Positions 27,634 through 36,384 of a DNA stretch of 64,000 nt are shown piece by piece. Numbering within the stretch: the first letter of the stretch is position 1; each line of letters begins with the position of its first letter. A model generated the notes under the pieces. That model had not been told where the DNA came from. It did no database searches and saw only the letters and a program-made list of their open reading frames with translations. Origin of the DNA: Microcoleus sp. EPA2 (lineage in GTDB: Bacteria; Cyanobacteriota; Cyanobacteriia; Cyanobacteriales; Microcoleaceae); contig JAHRFD010000003.1 of assembly GCA_020882975.1 (NCBI GenBank), positions 130,732 to 194,731 on the forward strand, given 5' to 3'. The translations under genes were made by a program, and so were the position numbers.

Positions 27634-28065
27634 GTAGGAGCCGAAGGAGAAAAGATTGGCTTATCTACTGTCTATAGAACTCTGCATTTACTAGCAAGAA
27701 TTGGAATTTTACGGGAACTAGAATTAGCAGAAGGACATAAACATTACGAACTAAATTTGCCTGAATTGCACCACCACCATCACCTGGTTTGCATTCAGTG
27801 TCACAAGACTTTTGAATTTAGCGATGAATCGATTTTAAAGATTGGCAAAAAACAAGTTGAAAAAGCTGGTGTAGAATTGCTTGACTGTCAGTTAACCGTC
27901 CGTGCTGTTTGTTTGGAAGCGCTGCGGGAGGGATGGCCTTCTTTGATACCCAGCAATTGGTTGTGCCCTCAATACCATTCGGAAATTGAAGGTGAAACTA
28001 TTGACGGGGCGCTGTCAACAGTGCCCACCTTTGGCAATCAAGCAACTTCCGAATCGCAGCGTTGA
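27634..28065 (+). pseudogene. Fur-family regulator, 5'-truncated
   Basis: The frame from 27634 encodes VGAEGEKIGLSTVYRTLHLL, then ARIGILRELELAEGHKHYELN, HHHHHLVCIQCHKTFEF, DESILKIGKKQVEKAG and LLDCQLTVRAVCLEALREGWP. This is the second half of the winged helix and the dimerisation/metal-binding domain of a Fur protein. The first 50 or so residues are missing: an in-frame stop lies at 27610-27612 and no start codon occurs between it and the Fur homology. The first usable ATG (27757) would leave only the C-terminal domain. The 3' end overlaps the convergent gene by 28 bp. Probably a decayed paralogue; an intact fur must lie elsewhere. Confidence 0.8.
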
Positions 28066-28889
28066 TGTTCCATCCGAAATACATTCGCGTATAGACTAGC
28101 AACAATCTGTTTACCTTCCTGGGTTAACTGTAAGTAACCGAGAGATTCGCTGATGTGCGGATAAATACTGCTCCAGTAAAACTTCGAGTAGCTTTGGAGC
28201 AAGTCCCCCGGATGTCGGTAGCCCAAAACCTTAGTATCACCGCTTTCTTCCAATTCGTAAAACAGCGCCCCCATTTTTTGTAAATATTGTGGGTTGCTCA
28301 GTTGACCGATCAAGTCCGCACCGCGAACTAAACTCGAATGATTAACTACATTCTGATTAGCGTTGCTCTCAAGCACCGAAAAACGAGTTTCCTCGATGTT
28401 TTGCTTGATGGCTTCAGCATTAATTAGCTTGTGATTCCCGAAGCGTTCGTCAATGAAGAGTTTAGCTCTATCAACTCGGTAAGGTGCTAGGCTGGCTGCG
28501 GTTGCACCGGGAGGAAGTGCAATTTTTATGTCATTTTTTCCTGTAGCGTACAATCCTTCTGCTGGTTGGTCAAGTCGGCAAACTCCTTTAACATATCCGA
28601 TATCTTGACAAAGCAACGAAATGATGAAGTGAAGCCAATCTTCGCAGGATACTCCTCCTTTGCGAATGTGTTTTCCCCGCAAGATTTCTTGACCGACTAG
28701 GGTGACACAAATTGCGTGTTCTACATTATGATAAAGAGCGTCGCTATTGGCAATGTTTTCTAATGCCATTGCTCCCACCCAAGAAATTATATCTGCATAA
28801 TCGGATTTATACCCTCCGTAAGTACGGCTATAGCCATTCTCAAGGTGTTGAATGAAAGCCTCAATTAGTAGTTCAGTAGAATTAAACAT
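28038..28889 (-). CDS. HD-domain-like metalloprotein (Npun_R2479 family), altered HD motif
   Basis: A 283-residue helical protein. DALYHNVEHAICVTLVGQEIL near residue 50 and LLCQDIGYVKGVCRLD near 92 match the H and HD positions of cyclic-nucleotide-phosphodiesterase-like HD proteins annotated in cyanobacteria as the Npun_R2479 family. In place of the His-Asp pair the sequence has Gln-Asp (CQDIGY), so one metal ligand appears lost. HSSLVRGADLIGQLSNP near 195 carries the later Asp ligand. Substrate unknown. Its 3' end overlaps the end of the fur pseudogene on the other strand. Confidence 0.75.
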   Translation of the reverse strand: MFNSTELLIEAFIQHLENGYSRTYGGYKSDYADIISWVGAMALENIANSDALYHNVEHAICVTLVGQEILRGKHIRKGGVSCEDWLHFIISLLCQDIGYVKGVCRLDQPAEGLYATGKNDIKIALPPGATAASLAPYRVDRAKLFIDERFGNHKLINAEAIKQNIEETRFSVLESNANQNVVNHSSLVRGADLIGQLSNPQYLQKMGALFYELEESGDTKVLGYRHPGDLLQSYSKFYWSSIYPHISESLGYLQLTQEGKQIVASLYANVFRMEHQRCDSEVA

Positions 28890-29015
28890 ACCCGTCCTTT
28901 TACCCTAGTATCGCCTTCATCTAATATGGATTTTAAAGTTTTGTCAGTTTATATTGAATCCCTCGCGAATTAATTAATCGAAGCTTAACTTAAAAACCAC
29001 CAATGCCCTAGAAAG

Positions 29016-29219
29016 TTAGTCCATCACGGACAGCCATCCCCGGCGTACTGCGTAAAGTAGTCTGCTGATGATTTTTTGGTCGTCTGAGCTTCGGGAAGTT
29101 TGAGAATTAATGGCCGATTGAATCTCTTGTAACTGATTTTTGTCAATGGTTCCAGATTTCCAAATGTTTAAGTAGAGTTCGGAAATTGTATATTCGGGAA
29201 TAAAAGTTTTGGTTCTCAT
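29016..29219 (-). CDS. Small conserved protein, paralogue of the gene at 16124-16327
   Basis: A 68-residue protein starting MRTKTFIPEYTISELYLNI. A longer frame extends upstream to 29348, but full-length similarity to the 67-residue product at 16124-16327 (both begin MRT and end G.L...D) sets the start at the ATG at 29219. Shared positions include SG near residue 22, AI.S near 38, D in the middle and the closing Asp. Function unknown; a small helical regulator or adaptor is possible. No membrane segment or Cys. Confidence 0.65.
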   Translation of the reverse strand: MRTKTFIPEYTISELYLNIWKSGTIDKNQLQEIQSAINSQTSRSSDDQKIISRLLYAVRRGWLSVMD

Positions 29220-29633
29220 GGCAGGTCTAGTTGAATTTATATTGTTTATTATTGGGGTAATTTCTATAATCTTATGTGATATGGATCGACCCGTAGCTGT
29301 GATGCGATCGCCAGAGTCAAGTTGAGACCCATCTACCAAAGGATTCAAGACCTCAAGGCTATTTTTAACTCAACCTCGTTTCTGCCTCCGCCACTGAGAT
29401 TGCCTTGGCCACTGCCAAGCAGTGGCGAAAAACTCCCGGAAATAAGTTTCAGCCGTAGCGGGCGATCGAAAAAATATTGCCAAAAAGAGTTGAGTCGTGT
29501 ACAATACAGAGTCTGGTATCCTCATTCATCCATAATTTTCCCCAAAATCCCATCTCCGCATAGGGGAAGGGACTTTCAGTGCGGATGCCACAAAATCACT
29601 CTATTCAGCAAAAAGCTAGAAATGCCGTAACTC
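29220..29633. other. Leader region upstream of the str operon
   Basis: About 410 bases between the small leftward gene and rpsL. It must hold divergent promoters. A hairpin can form at about 29388-29426 from CCGCCACTG and CAGTGGCG. No protein or RNA gene is recognised. Confidence 0.45.
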
Positions 29634-30017
29634 ATGCCCACTATTCAGCAACTCATTCGTTCAGCACGGGAACAAACGCAGAAAAAAACCAAATCGCCAG
29701 CTCTCAAGAGTTGCCCCCAGCGCCGCGGAGTTTGTACCAGAGTGTACACAACCACCCCGAAAAAACCTAACTCGGCGCTGCGAAAGGTGGCGCGGGTGCG
29801 GCTGACCTCTGGTTTTGAAGTGACAGCCTACATCCCCGGTATCGGTCACAACTTGCAAGAGCACTCGGTAGTAATGATCCGCGGCGGTAGGGTAAAAGAT
29901 TTGCCTGGAGTTAGATACCACATCATTCGCGGTACATTAGACACGGCAGGGGTGAAAGACCGCAAACAAGGTCGTTCCAAATACGGGGCCAAACGTCCTA
30001 AAGCAGCGAAGAAATAA
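29634..30017 (+). CDS. rpsL: 30S ribosomal protein S12
   Basis: A 127-residue decoding-centre protein. [20 protein letters not shown] is the usual start, and [27 protein letters not shown] and [27 protein letters not shown] hold the loops whose Lys residues are streptomycin-resistance sites; here they are the wild-type Lys ([14 protein letters not shown]). First gene of the str operon; rpsG follows after 138 bp. Confidence 0.97.
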   Translation: MPTIQQLIRSAREQTQKKTKSPALKSCPQRRGVCTRVYTTTPKKPNSALRKVARVRLTSGFEVTAYIPGIGHNLQEHSVVMIRGGRVKDLPGVRYHIIRGTLDTAGVKDRKQGRSKYGAKRPKAAKK

Positions 30018-30155
30018 AACGTAACTTGCACCTTTGAGGGGTTAGAGAGCCAAAATAAACCCTCGATCGCCCGTTGATAGCTAATTAATAGTCGATCGAT
30101 AGCTCACAAAAACCCCAAACTCCATCATTCAAAATCAAAAATCCCAAATAGAACT

Positions 30156-30626
30156 ATGTCTCGCCGCACAGTTATTCAAAAACGCCCAGTCCCCCCCGAT
30201 CCAACCTACAACAGCCGGTTGGTAAGCATGATGGTGAGGCGGATCATGCAGCACGGTAAAAAATCCGTTGCTTCCAGCATCGTCTACGACGCCCTCAAAA
30301 CCATCCAAGAACGCACAGGAGCCGAACCGTTAGACTTGTTTGAAAAAGCAGTCAAAAACGCCACACCCCTAGTGGAAGTCAAAGCACGTCGTGTAGGTGG
30401 TGCCACCTACCAAGTGCCGATGGAAGTCCGTTCCGATCGCGGTACAACCCTCGCCCTCCGCTGGCTGATCAGATTTGCCAGAGCCAGAACCGGCCGCTCC
30501 ATGGCCGCCAAGCTCGCCAACGAACTGATGGATGCAGCCAACGAAACAGGTAGCGCCATTCGCAAACGCGAAGAAACCCACCGTATGGCAGAAGCCAACA
30601 AGGCCTTCGCCCACTACCGCTACTAA
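30156..30626 (+). CDS. rpsG: 30S ribosomal protein S7
   Basis: A 156-residue primary rRNA-binding protein that organises the head of the small subunit. [38 protein letters not shown] and [15 protein letters not shown] are family signatures. Normal length. Second gene of the str operon, followed by a 334-base gap before fusA. Confidence 0.97.
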   Translation: MSRRTVIQKRPVPPDPTYNSRLVSMMVRRIMQHGKKSVASSIVYDALKTIQERTGAEPLDLFEKAVKNATPLVEVKARRVGGATYQVPMEVRSDRGTTLALRWLIRFARARTGRSMAAKLANELMDAANETGSAIRKREETHRMAEANKAFAHYRY

Positions 30627-30960
30627 TCGCCAAATCTGGTAAGTCGAATTGGACGATTTTGTGGTATGAGAGCATTGGGTGAGAGATTGGAAAGTGTAAA
30701 TTTTTAGTATTGAGATTGCTTCACCAAGGCCTAGGCTGCGAGGCACGAAGCAAACTCAACACTGGAAAAATCCCAATTCAAAACTCTCTTAATCCTCCAT
30801 GTCACATACTTAATATTTTTGTAAACAAATCTTGCAAAAAATATTAAAATGTAACAATAAGCTCCATTAACTTATGTTGTCAGTCCGTCGCGACTACAAA
30901 ATAGGGATTCTGTGTAGTATAATTGTATTATAACAGCAGAGAATACTCAAGGAGGTAGCT
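30627..30960. other. rpsG-fusA spacer with inverted repeat and likely promoter
   Basis: This spacer is long for a ribosomal operon. It contains TTAATATTTTT (30810-30820) pairing with 30837-30847, a TATAAT at 30918-30923 that could be a -10 element, and AAGGAGG at 30949-30955, five bases before the fusA GTG start. Separate transcription of fusA-tufA is plausible. No matching -35 box was found at normal spacing. Confidence 0.5.
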
Positions 30961-33033
30961 GTGGCACGTACCGTCCCGCTAGAAAAAACCCGCAACATCG
31001 GCATCGCAGCCCACATTGATGCGGGCAAAACAACAACAACTGAAAGAATTCTGTTCTATTCAGGCATGGTTCACAAAATGGGTGAAGTGCATGAAGGAAC
31101 AGCAGTTACCGACTGGATGGAGCAAGAGCGGGAGCGGGGAATTACGATTACTGCCGCCGCTATCACCACCAGTTGGAAAGATTACAAAATCAACATCATC
31201 GACACTCCGGGACACGTAGACTTCACGATCGAAGTAGAACGATCCATGCGAGTGCTAGATGGAGTGATCGCAGTATTCTGCTCGGTAGGCGGAGTTCAGC
31301 CACAATCGGAAACAGTTTGGCGACAAGCCGATAGGTACAAAGTGCCACGGATTGTGTTCGTCAACAAAATGGATCGGATGGGCGCTAACTTTTATAAAGT
31401 CTACGGTCAAATTCGCGATCGCATGAGAGCGAACGCCGTACCAATCCAAATCCCGATCGGCAGCGAAGAAAACTTCCGGGGAATAGTAGACCTAGTGCAC
31501 ATGAAAGCCTACATCTACAACAACGACACCGGCACCGATATCGAAGAAGTAGAAATCCCCGAAGAAGTCAAAGATCTAGCCTCTGAATACCGCACCAAAC
31601 TGATCGAATCAGTAGCAGAAACCAGCGACACCCTCACCGAGAAATACCTCGAAGGCGTAGAACTAACCCAAGACGAAATCCAGTCGGCCCTGCGCCACGG
31701 GACGATCGTTGGCAGCATCGTTCCCATGCTGTGCGGTTCTGCTTTCAAAAACAAAGGCGTTCAATTGTTGTTGGATGCAGTGATCGAGTATCTGCCGTCG
31801 CCCTTGGAAGTTCCCCCAATTCAAGGACACCTAGCCAACGGCGACATCGCAGAGCGACACGCCGACGACGATGCTCCTCTGTCAGCCCTGGCATTCAAAA
31901 TCATGTCAGACCCCTACGGCCGCCTCACCTTTGTGCGGGTATACTCCGGTATTCTCAAAAAAGGTACTTACGTCCTCAACTCCACCAAAGACAAAAAAGA
32001 GCGGGTTTCTCGCCTGATTGTTCTGAAAGCGGACGATCGGATTGAAGTAGAAGAACTGCGCGCCGGAGACTTAGGAGCAGCCTTGGGCTTGAAAGACACC
32101 TTCACCGGTGACACCCTCTGCGACGAAACAGCACCAGTAATCCTGGAATCCCTGTTTATTCCAGAGCCAGTCATCTCGGTGGCGGTGGAACCCAAAACCA
32201 AACAAGACATGGAGAAGCTCTCCAAAGCCCTCCAGTCCCTATCCGAAGAAGACCCCACCTTTAGAGTCAACGTTGACCCAGAAACCAACCAGACAGTCAT
32301 CGCCGGCATGGGCGAACTGCACTTGGAAATTTTGGTAGACAGGATGCTGCGCGAATTCAAAGTAGAAGCCAACGTCGGTAAACCGCAAGTAGCCTACCGC
32401 GAAACCATTCGCAAAGCAGTCCGTGCCGAAGGTAAATTTATCCGCCAAAGCGGCGGTAAAGGTCAGTACGGTCACGTCGTGATCGAAATAGAACCCGGAG
32501 AAGAGGGAACCGGCTTTGAATTTGTCTCCAAAATAGTCGGCGGCACAGTACCCAAAGAGTACATCGGCCCGGCAGGACAAGGGATGAAAGAAGCCTGCGA
32601 ATCAGGTATTCTAGCAGGATATCCGATGATTGACCTCAAAGCTACTATGGTAGACGGGTCTTTCCACGACGTAGACTCCTCAGAAATGGCATTTAAGATC
32701 GCCGGTTCAATGGCGATCAAAGAAGCCGTGATGAATGCAACGCCTGTGCTGCTAGAGCCTATGATGAAAGTAGAGGTTGAAGTGCCCGAAGATTACATCG
32801 GGAATGTCATCGGCGACCTCAACTCCCGTCGGGGTCAGATCGAAGGTCAAGAGACGGATCAGGGAATTGCCAAAGTTTCTGTAAAAGTTCCACTAGCAGA
32901 AATGTTTGGTTACGCCACTGACATCCGCTCGAAAACCCAAGGTCGAGGCATCTTCACAATGGAATTCAGCCATTACGAAGAAGTGCCGCGAAATGTGGCA
33001 GAAGCCATTATCGCTAAGAACAAAGGGAACTAA
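30961..33033 (+). CDS. fusA: Translation elongation factor G
   Basis: A 690-residue GTPase that drives ribosome translocation. The P-loop [16 protein letters not shown] is at residues 16-31, the switch-II region IDTPGHVDF near 81, NKMDRMG near 136; domains II-V follow, ending in [18 protein letters not shown]. The start is GTG ([12 protein letters not shown]), with AAGGAGG five bases upstream. Full length. It precedes tufA in the conserved str order. Confidence 0.98.
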   Translation: MARTVPLEKTRNIGIAAHIDAGKTTTTERILFYSGMVHKMGEVHEGTAVTDWMEQERERGITITAAAITTSWKDYKINIIDTPGHVDFTIEVERSMRVLDGVIAVFCSVGGVQPQSETVWRQADRYKVPRIVFVNKMDRMGANFYKVYGQIRDRMRANAVPIQIPIGSEENFRGIVDLVHMKAYIYNNDTGTDIEEVEIPEEVKDLASEYRTKLIESVAETSDTLTEKYLEGVELTQDEIQSALRHGTIVGSIVPMLCGSAFKNKGVQLLLDAVIEYLPSPLEVPPIQGHLANGDIAERHADDDAPLSALAFKIMSDPYGRLTFVRVYSGILKKGTYVLNSTKDKKERVSRLIVLKADDRIEVEELRAGDLGAALGLKDTFTGDTLCDETAPVILESLFIPEPVISVAVEPKTKQDMEKLSKALQSLSEEDPTFRVNVDPETNQTVIAGMGELHLEILVDRMLREFKVEANVGKPQVAYRETIRKAVRAEGKFIRQSGGKGQYGHVVIEIEPGEEGTGFEFVSKIVGGTVPKEYIGPAGQGMKEACESGILAGYPMIDLKATMVDGSFHDVDSSEMAFKIAGSMAIKEAVMNATPVLLEPMMKVEVEVPEDYIGNVIGDLNSRRGQIEGQETDQGIAKVSVKVPLAEMFGYATDIRSKTQGRGIFTMEFSHYEEVPRNVAEAIIAKNKGN

Positions 33034-33047
33034 TGATTGGAGATTTG

Positions 33048-33110
33048 AGATTTTGGATTTTGGATTGAATCCAAAATCTCCCATCTCAAATCTCAAGTCT
33101 AAAATCGCTA
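33048..33110. repeat. Inverted repeat between fusA and tufA
   Basis: GAGATTTTGGATT on the left and AATCCAAAATCTC on the right, with further GAGATTTGAGA and TCTCAAATCTC pairing outside, can form a long imperfect hairpin. It resembles the TTTTAGATT-type dispersed repeats near 55810. It could act as a processing or attenuation site inside the str operon. Confidence 0.6.
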
Positions 33111-33134
33111 AAAAAAACAAGGAACAAATCGAGA

Positions 33135-34364
33135 ATGGCACGCGCAAAATTTGAACGGAATAAACCCCACGTAAACATCGGCACGATCGGTCACGTTGAC
33201 CACGGCAAAACAACCTTAACCGCCGCGATTACCATGACCCTTTCGGCCCTGGGTCAGGCCAAGGGTAAGAAATACGACGAAATCGATGCCGCGCCTGAAG
33301 AAAAAGCACGCGGTATTACGATTAATACTGCTCACGTCGAATACGAAACCACAGATAGGCACTATGCCCACGTTGATTGCCCCGGACACGCTGACTATGT
33401 GAAAAACATGATCACTGGTGCTGCTCAAATGGACGGTGGCATCCTGGTAGTGTCAGCGGCTGATGGTCCCATGCCTCAAACTCGCGAACACATTCTGTTA
33501 GCTAAGCAAGTTGGCGTTCCTAGCTTGGTGGTTTTCTTGAACAAAGAAGACATGGTAGATGACGCAGAACTTTTGGAATTGGTGGAAATGGAAGTTCGCG
33601 AACTTCTAAGCTCTTACGATTTTCCTGGCGATGATATCCCCATCGTCACCGGTTCGGGACTGAAAGCTCTCGAAGCCATGATTGCAAATCCCAAGTCTGT
33701 CAAGGGCGAAAATCCCTGGATTGACAAGATTTATGCACTGATGGAAGCAGTGGATAGTTACATCCCCACCCCCGAACGTGAAATTGATAAGCCATTCTTG
33801 ATGGCAGTAGAAGACGTATTCTCCATTACAGGTCGGGGTACTGTCGCTACTGGCCGGATTGAACGTGGTAAGATCAAAGTAGGCGAAAACGTCGAACTCG
33901 TAGGTCTCAAGGACACTCGCAGCACTACCGTGACTGGTGTAGAAATGTTCACCAAGTCTTTGGATGAAGGCTTGGCTGGGGACAACGTGGGCTTACTGTT
34001 GCGGGGGATTTTGAAGGCAGATATTGAACGCGGCATGGTGATTGCCAAGCCAAAGAGCATCTTGCCTCACACTCAGTTTGAATCAGAAGTCTACATCCTG
34101 AAGAAGGAAGAAGGTGGTCGTCACACGCCCTTTTTCTCTGGCTACCGCCCTCAGTTCTACGTTCGTACAACTGATGTAACTGGTACCATCATGCAGTTCA
34201 CCGCTGATGACGGCTCCGAAGCAGAAATGGTGATGCCTGGAGACCGGATCAAGATGACTGTGGAGCTGATTCACCCGATCGCGATCGAACAAGGAATGCG
34301 TTTTGCAATCCGTGAAGGCGGACGCACCGTCGGCGCAGGCGTTGTTTCCAAAATCCTCAAGTAG
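33135..34364 (+). CDS. tufA: Translation elongation factor Tu
   Basis: A 409-residue GTPase that carries aminoacyl-tRNA to the ribosome. [15 protein letters not shown] is at residues 19-33, [21 protein letters not shown] near 81 and NKEDMVDD near 136; the C-terminal domains are intact ([31 protein letters not shown]). This is the 409-residue form usual in cyanobacteria and plastids. Fourth gene of the str operon. Confidence 0.98.
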   Translation: MARAKFERNKPHVNIGTIGHVDHGKTTLTAAITMTLSALGQAKGKKYDEIDAAPEEKARGITINTAHVEYETTDRHYAHVDCPGHADYVKNMITGAAQMDGGILVVSAADGPMPQTREHILLAKQVGVPSLVVFLNKEDMVDDAELLELVEMEVRELLSSYDFPGDDIPIVTGSGLKALEAMIANPKSVKGENPWIDKIYALMEAVDSYIPTPEREIDKPFLMAVEDVFSITGRGTVATGRIERGKIKVGENVELVGLKDTRSTTVTGVEMFTKSLDEGLAGDNVGLLLRGILKADIERGMVIAKPKSILPHTQFESEVYILKKEEGGRHTPFFSGYRPQFYVRTTDVTGTIMQFTADDGSEAEMVMPGDRIKMTVELIHPIAIEQGMRFAIREGGRTVGAGVVSKILK

Positions 34365-34377
34365 GAATACGCTCATA

Positions 34378-34567
34378 GTCAGTAGTCATTAGTCAGTAGT
34401 CATTAGTCAGTAGTTAGTAGTTAGTAGTTAGTGGTCAGTTGTCCTTAGTTTATATTAGTAGTTACCTAATGACTAATGACTACTGACTAATAACTAACGA
34501 CTAATAACTAATGACTAATGACTAATAACTAATGACTAATAACTAATGACTAATGACTAATGACTAA
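34378..34567. repeat. Opposed heptamer arrays between tufA and rpsJ
   Basis: Positions 34378-34438 read TAGTCAT/TAGTCAG/TAGTTAG and 34468-34567 read the complementary TAATGAC/TACTGAC/TAATAAC. The two arrays can fold into a long imperfect stem within the str operon transcript. Same units as at 3056-3572. Confidence 0.8.
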
Positions 34568-34601
34568 AAAAAACTGAACCTAGAAAATTAAAGAAACCAA
34601 A

Positions 34602-34919
34602 ATGGCAGCTATCCCACAACAAAAAATTCGCATCCGCCTCAAAGCTTTTGACCGACGCATTCTAGACGCATCCTGCGAAAAGATTGTAGATACAGCAAAT
34701 CGGACAGCAGCCACTGCGATCGGTCCGATTCCCCTACCGACAAAACGGCGGATTTATTGCTTGCTGCGATCGCCCCACGTAGACAAAGATTCTCGCGAAC
34801 ACTTTGAAACTCGCACGCACCGCCGCATCATCGATATTCACCAGCCTTCCGCTAAAACAATTGACGCTTTGATGAAATTGGATTTGCCAGCCGGCGTAGA
34901 TATCGAAGTCAAGCTGTAG
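34602..34919 (+). CDS. rpsJ: 30S ribosomal protein S10
   Basis: A 105-residue protein of the small-subunit head and also the NusE transcription antitermination factor. [21 protein letters not shown] and [38 protein letters not shown] are the family signatures. Normal length. Last gene of the str operon here, followed 26 bp later by a terminator. Confidence 0.97.
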   Translation: MAAIPQQKIRIRLKAFDRRILDASCEKIVDTANRTAATAIGPIPLPTKRRIYCLLRSPHVDKDSREHFETRTHRRIIDIHQPSAKTIDALMKLDLPAGVDIEVKL

Positions 34920-34945
34920 ATTGACAGTTTGAGAAATCACAAAAG

Positions 34946-34980
34946 AAGGAACAAGGGAAAAATTCTTTGTTCCTTTTTTT
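34946..34980 (+). terminator. Rho-independent terminator after rpsJ
   Basis: AAGGAACAA (34946-34954) pairs with TTGTTCCTT (34967-34975), and the message continues with a run of U. It closes the str operon. Confidence 0.85.
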
Positions 34981-35062
34981 ATTAGTCCCGGAGGCAAAGA
35001 TAGTCAAAAACCGGGTTGTTTACGAACTCAATTGGATTTAGTTATTAGATTGTCGCGGGTGG

Positions 35063-35308
35063 CCAGAAACCGGGTTTTTACGAAAATTGTTGGTGACAGC
35101 GCAGAAACTCAAAAAAACCCGGTTTCTTAGATTGTCGCGGGTGGCCAGAAACCGGGTTTTTACGAGAATTGTTGGTGATAGCGCAGAAACCCAAAAAAAC
35201 CCGGTTTCTTAGATTGTCGCGATCGCCCAGAAACCGGGTTTTTGCGAGAATTGTTGATGATAGCGCAGAAACCCATAAAAACCCGGTTTCTTAGATTACG
35301 ATGCCCGC
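35063..35308. repeat. Three tandem copies of an 82-bp palindromic repeat
   Basis: Units begin CCAGAAACCGGGTTTTT at 35063, 35145 and 35227, exactly 82 bp apart. Each contains AGAAACCGGGTTTTT and, about 40 bp later, AAAAACCCGGTTTCT, so each can fold into a hairpin. Spacer sequence includes TTAGATTGTCGCGGGTGG. A partial unit lies at 35009. The same unit recurs at 36443 and 36740-36903. Confidence 0.85.
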
Positions 35309-35369
35309 AACTCCCCACGCCACAAAAAATCCTGTCACAATAAAATGAAGACTACCATCGACAAAAGAT

Positions 35370-35558
35370 ATGACGCGAGAAGAGTTGTTGCAGTTAATCG
35401 ACAAAGCGGCTGATGAGGGCTCCACAGAATTGGATTTGGCGGGGTTGGGGTTGGAGAAATTGCCGCCGGAGATTGGCAAGTGCACGCAGCTTGAGTCGTT
35501 GGTGTTAGGGAAATTGGATATGATAGTTTCATCGATCGCACTATTCTACATTCCGTAA
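35370..35558 (+). pseudogene. Duplicated 5' fragment of the Roco gene at 36969
   Basis: The 62-codon frame begins MTREELLQLIDKAADEGS and matches the first 48 or so codons of the large LRR-GTPase gene with two or three substitutions (ELEKLPPE against EELPPE; LESLVLGK against LETLVLGK). After the codons for LVLGK the similarity stops and 14 unrelated codons lead to a stop. The non-coding sequence upstream (35290-35369) is also duplicated from 36886-36968. It is a truncated gene copy and is unlikely to make a useful protein. Confidence 0.85.
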
Positions 35559-35568
35559 ATTACCAACT

Positions 35569-35889
35569 ATGAACGTTCAGTTGGTTGACTCCTTAATTCA
35601 AGTCATTGAATCGCTGCCACCTGAAGAGAGTTTGCTGTTCCAAGAAAAACTCTCAGCTAGGGCGATTCAGAGTACGCCTGGAGTGTGTGGAGGATATGCC
35701 CGAATTCGCAACACTCCGATTCCTGTTTGGACGCTGGTTTCACTTCACCAACAGGGGGCTGATGAGGCTGAGTTACTTCGCAATTATCCGGGTTTGTCGG
35801 GTTTCGATTTAGAGAATGCTTGGCGTTATTACGATCGCCACCGCGAAGAAATCGATCGGATTATAAGTTCTTATCAAACCGATGATTGA
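35569..35889 (+). CDS. DUF433 protein (antitoxin-like)
   Basis: A 106-residue protein. The C-terminal two-thirds carry the DUF433 pattern: ATPGVCGGYARIRNTPIPVWTLV (Gly-Gly, Arg, Pro spacing) and GADEAELLRNYPGLSGFDLENAWRYYDRHREEID. DUF433 proteins are small winged-helix-like DNA-binding proteins often paired with VapC- or PIN-type toxins. No toxin gene follows on this strand; the next genes are a leftward toxin-antitoxin pair. It begins 10 bp after the Roco gene fragment and may now use that duplicated promoter. Confidence 0.8.
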   Translation: MNVQLVDSLIQVIESLPPEESLLFQEKLSARAIQSTPGVCGGYARIRNTPIPVWTLVSLHQQGADEAELLRNYPGLSGFDLENAWRYYDRHREEIDRIISSYQTDD

Positions 35890-35931
35890 AATCACAATAT
35901 CCACCAAAAGACAAGAGAAACTTGACTTTTA

Positions 35932-36184
35932 CTAATTGATTAAGTTGTCGTATTCTGCGTGAGTACCAATCCAGAACCAGAGAATTCCTTGCTTGATTTC
36001 TGTACCCAAAGCTCTATGACTTTGCCCAGCTCGAACTGACCAGTATTTGCCAACTTTTTTGAAGTGTAAAGATGGGTGACTAGGATCGACTTTGAGGAGT
36101 CCGCATCGCGCGATCGGCGGTGGATTGCACATTTTCTGGCAGTGCAGCGTAGCAATTCCAAAAACGGCGGGTTGTATAGTGCAT
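35932..36184 (-). pseudogene. RelE/ParE-like toxin, frameshifted
   Basis: Reading leftward from ATG 36184 the frame gives MHYTTRRFWNCYAALPENV then QSTADRA, and after a one-base shift near 36105 a second frame gives CGLLKVDPSHPSLHFKKVG and KYWSVRAGQSHRALG, ending in LWFWIGTHAEYDNLIN at 35932. Joined, these make a complete 83-residue toxin of a type common in cyanobacteria. The extra base in the GCGATGCGG context breaks it. The ATG overlaps the antitoxin stop (TAATG), the usual coupling of such pairs. The intact antitoxin remains. A sequencing error at this site is the alternative. Confidence 0.8.
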
Positions 36185-36384
36185 TAGATTGCTCGGTATT
36201 GCCCTGATTCAAAGTCAGCTAGTGCTTCTTCTGCCAAAGTATCGAGTTTACCACCAAGGATGTCTTGTTCGAGCTGTTCGCTCCAACGTTCATAGTCTAA
36301 ATCTAACAGCCATTGCACCAGTTTTTGATAGTCGCCGGGAGGCAGTTTTAGGATTGCGGCTTCGATTTGCTCAATAGTGGACAT
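36184..36384 (-). CDS. Antitoxin of the frameshifted toxin
   Basis: A 66-residue acidic protein, MSTIEQIEAAILKLPPGDYQ onward, with an LVQWLLDLDYERWSEQLEQD helix and a C-terminal LDTLAEEALADFESGQ segment expected to wrap the toxin. The frame extends upstream to 36438, but the ATG at 36384 gives the usual start. The stop codon overlaps the toxin ATG. It belongs to the small antitoxins found before RelE/ParE-like toxins in cyanobacteria. Confidence 0.8.
   Translation of the reverse strand: MSTIEQIEAAILKLPPGDYQKLVQWLLDLDYERWSEQLEQDILGGKLDTLAEEALADFESGQYRAI

Noticed and set aside
27757-28065. Complete Fur-type regulator starting at 27757
   Set aside because: Homology continues upstream of this ATG to 27634 and lacks the DNA-binding N-terminus, so it is a truncated gene.
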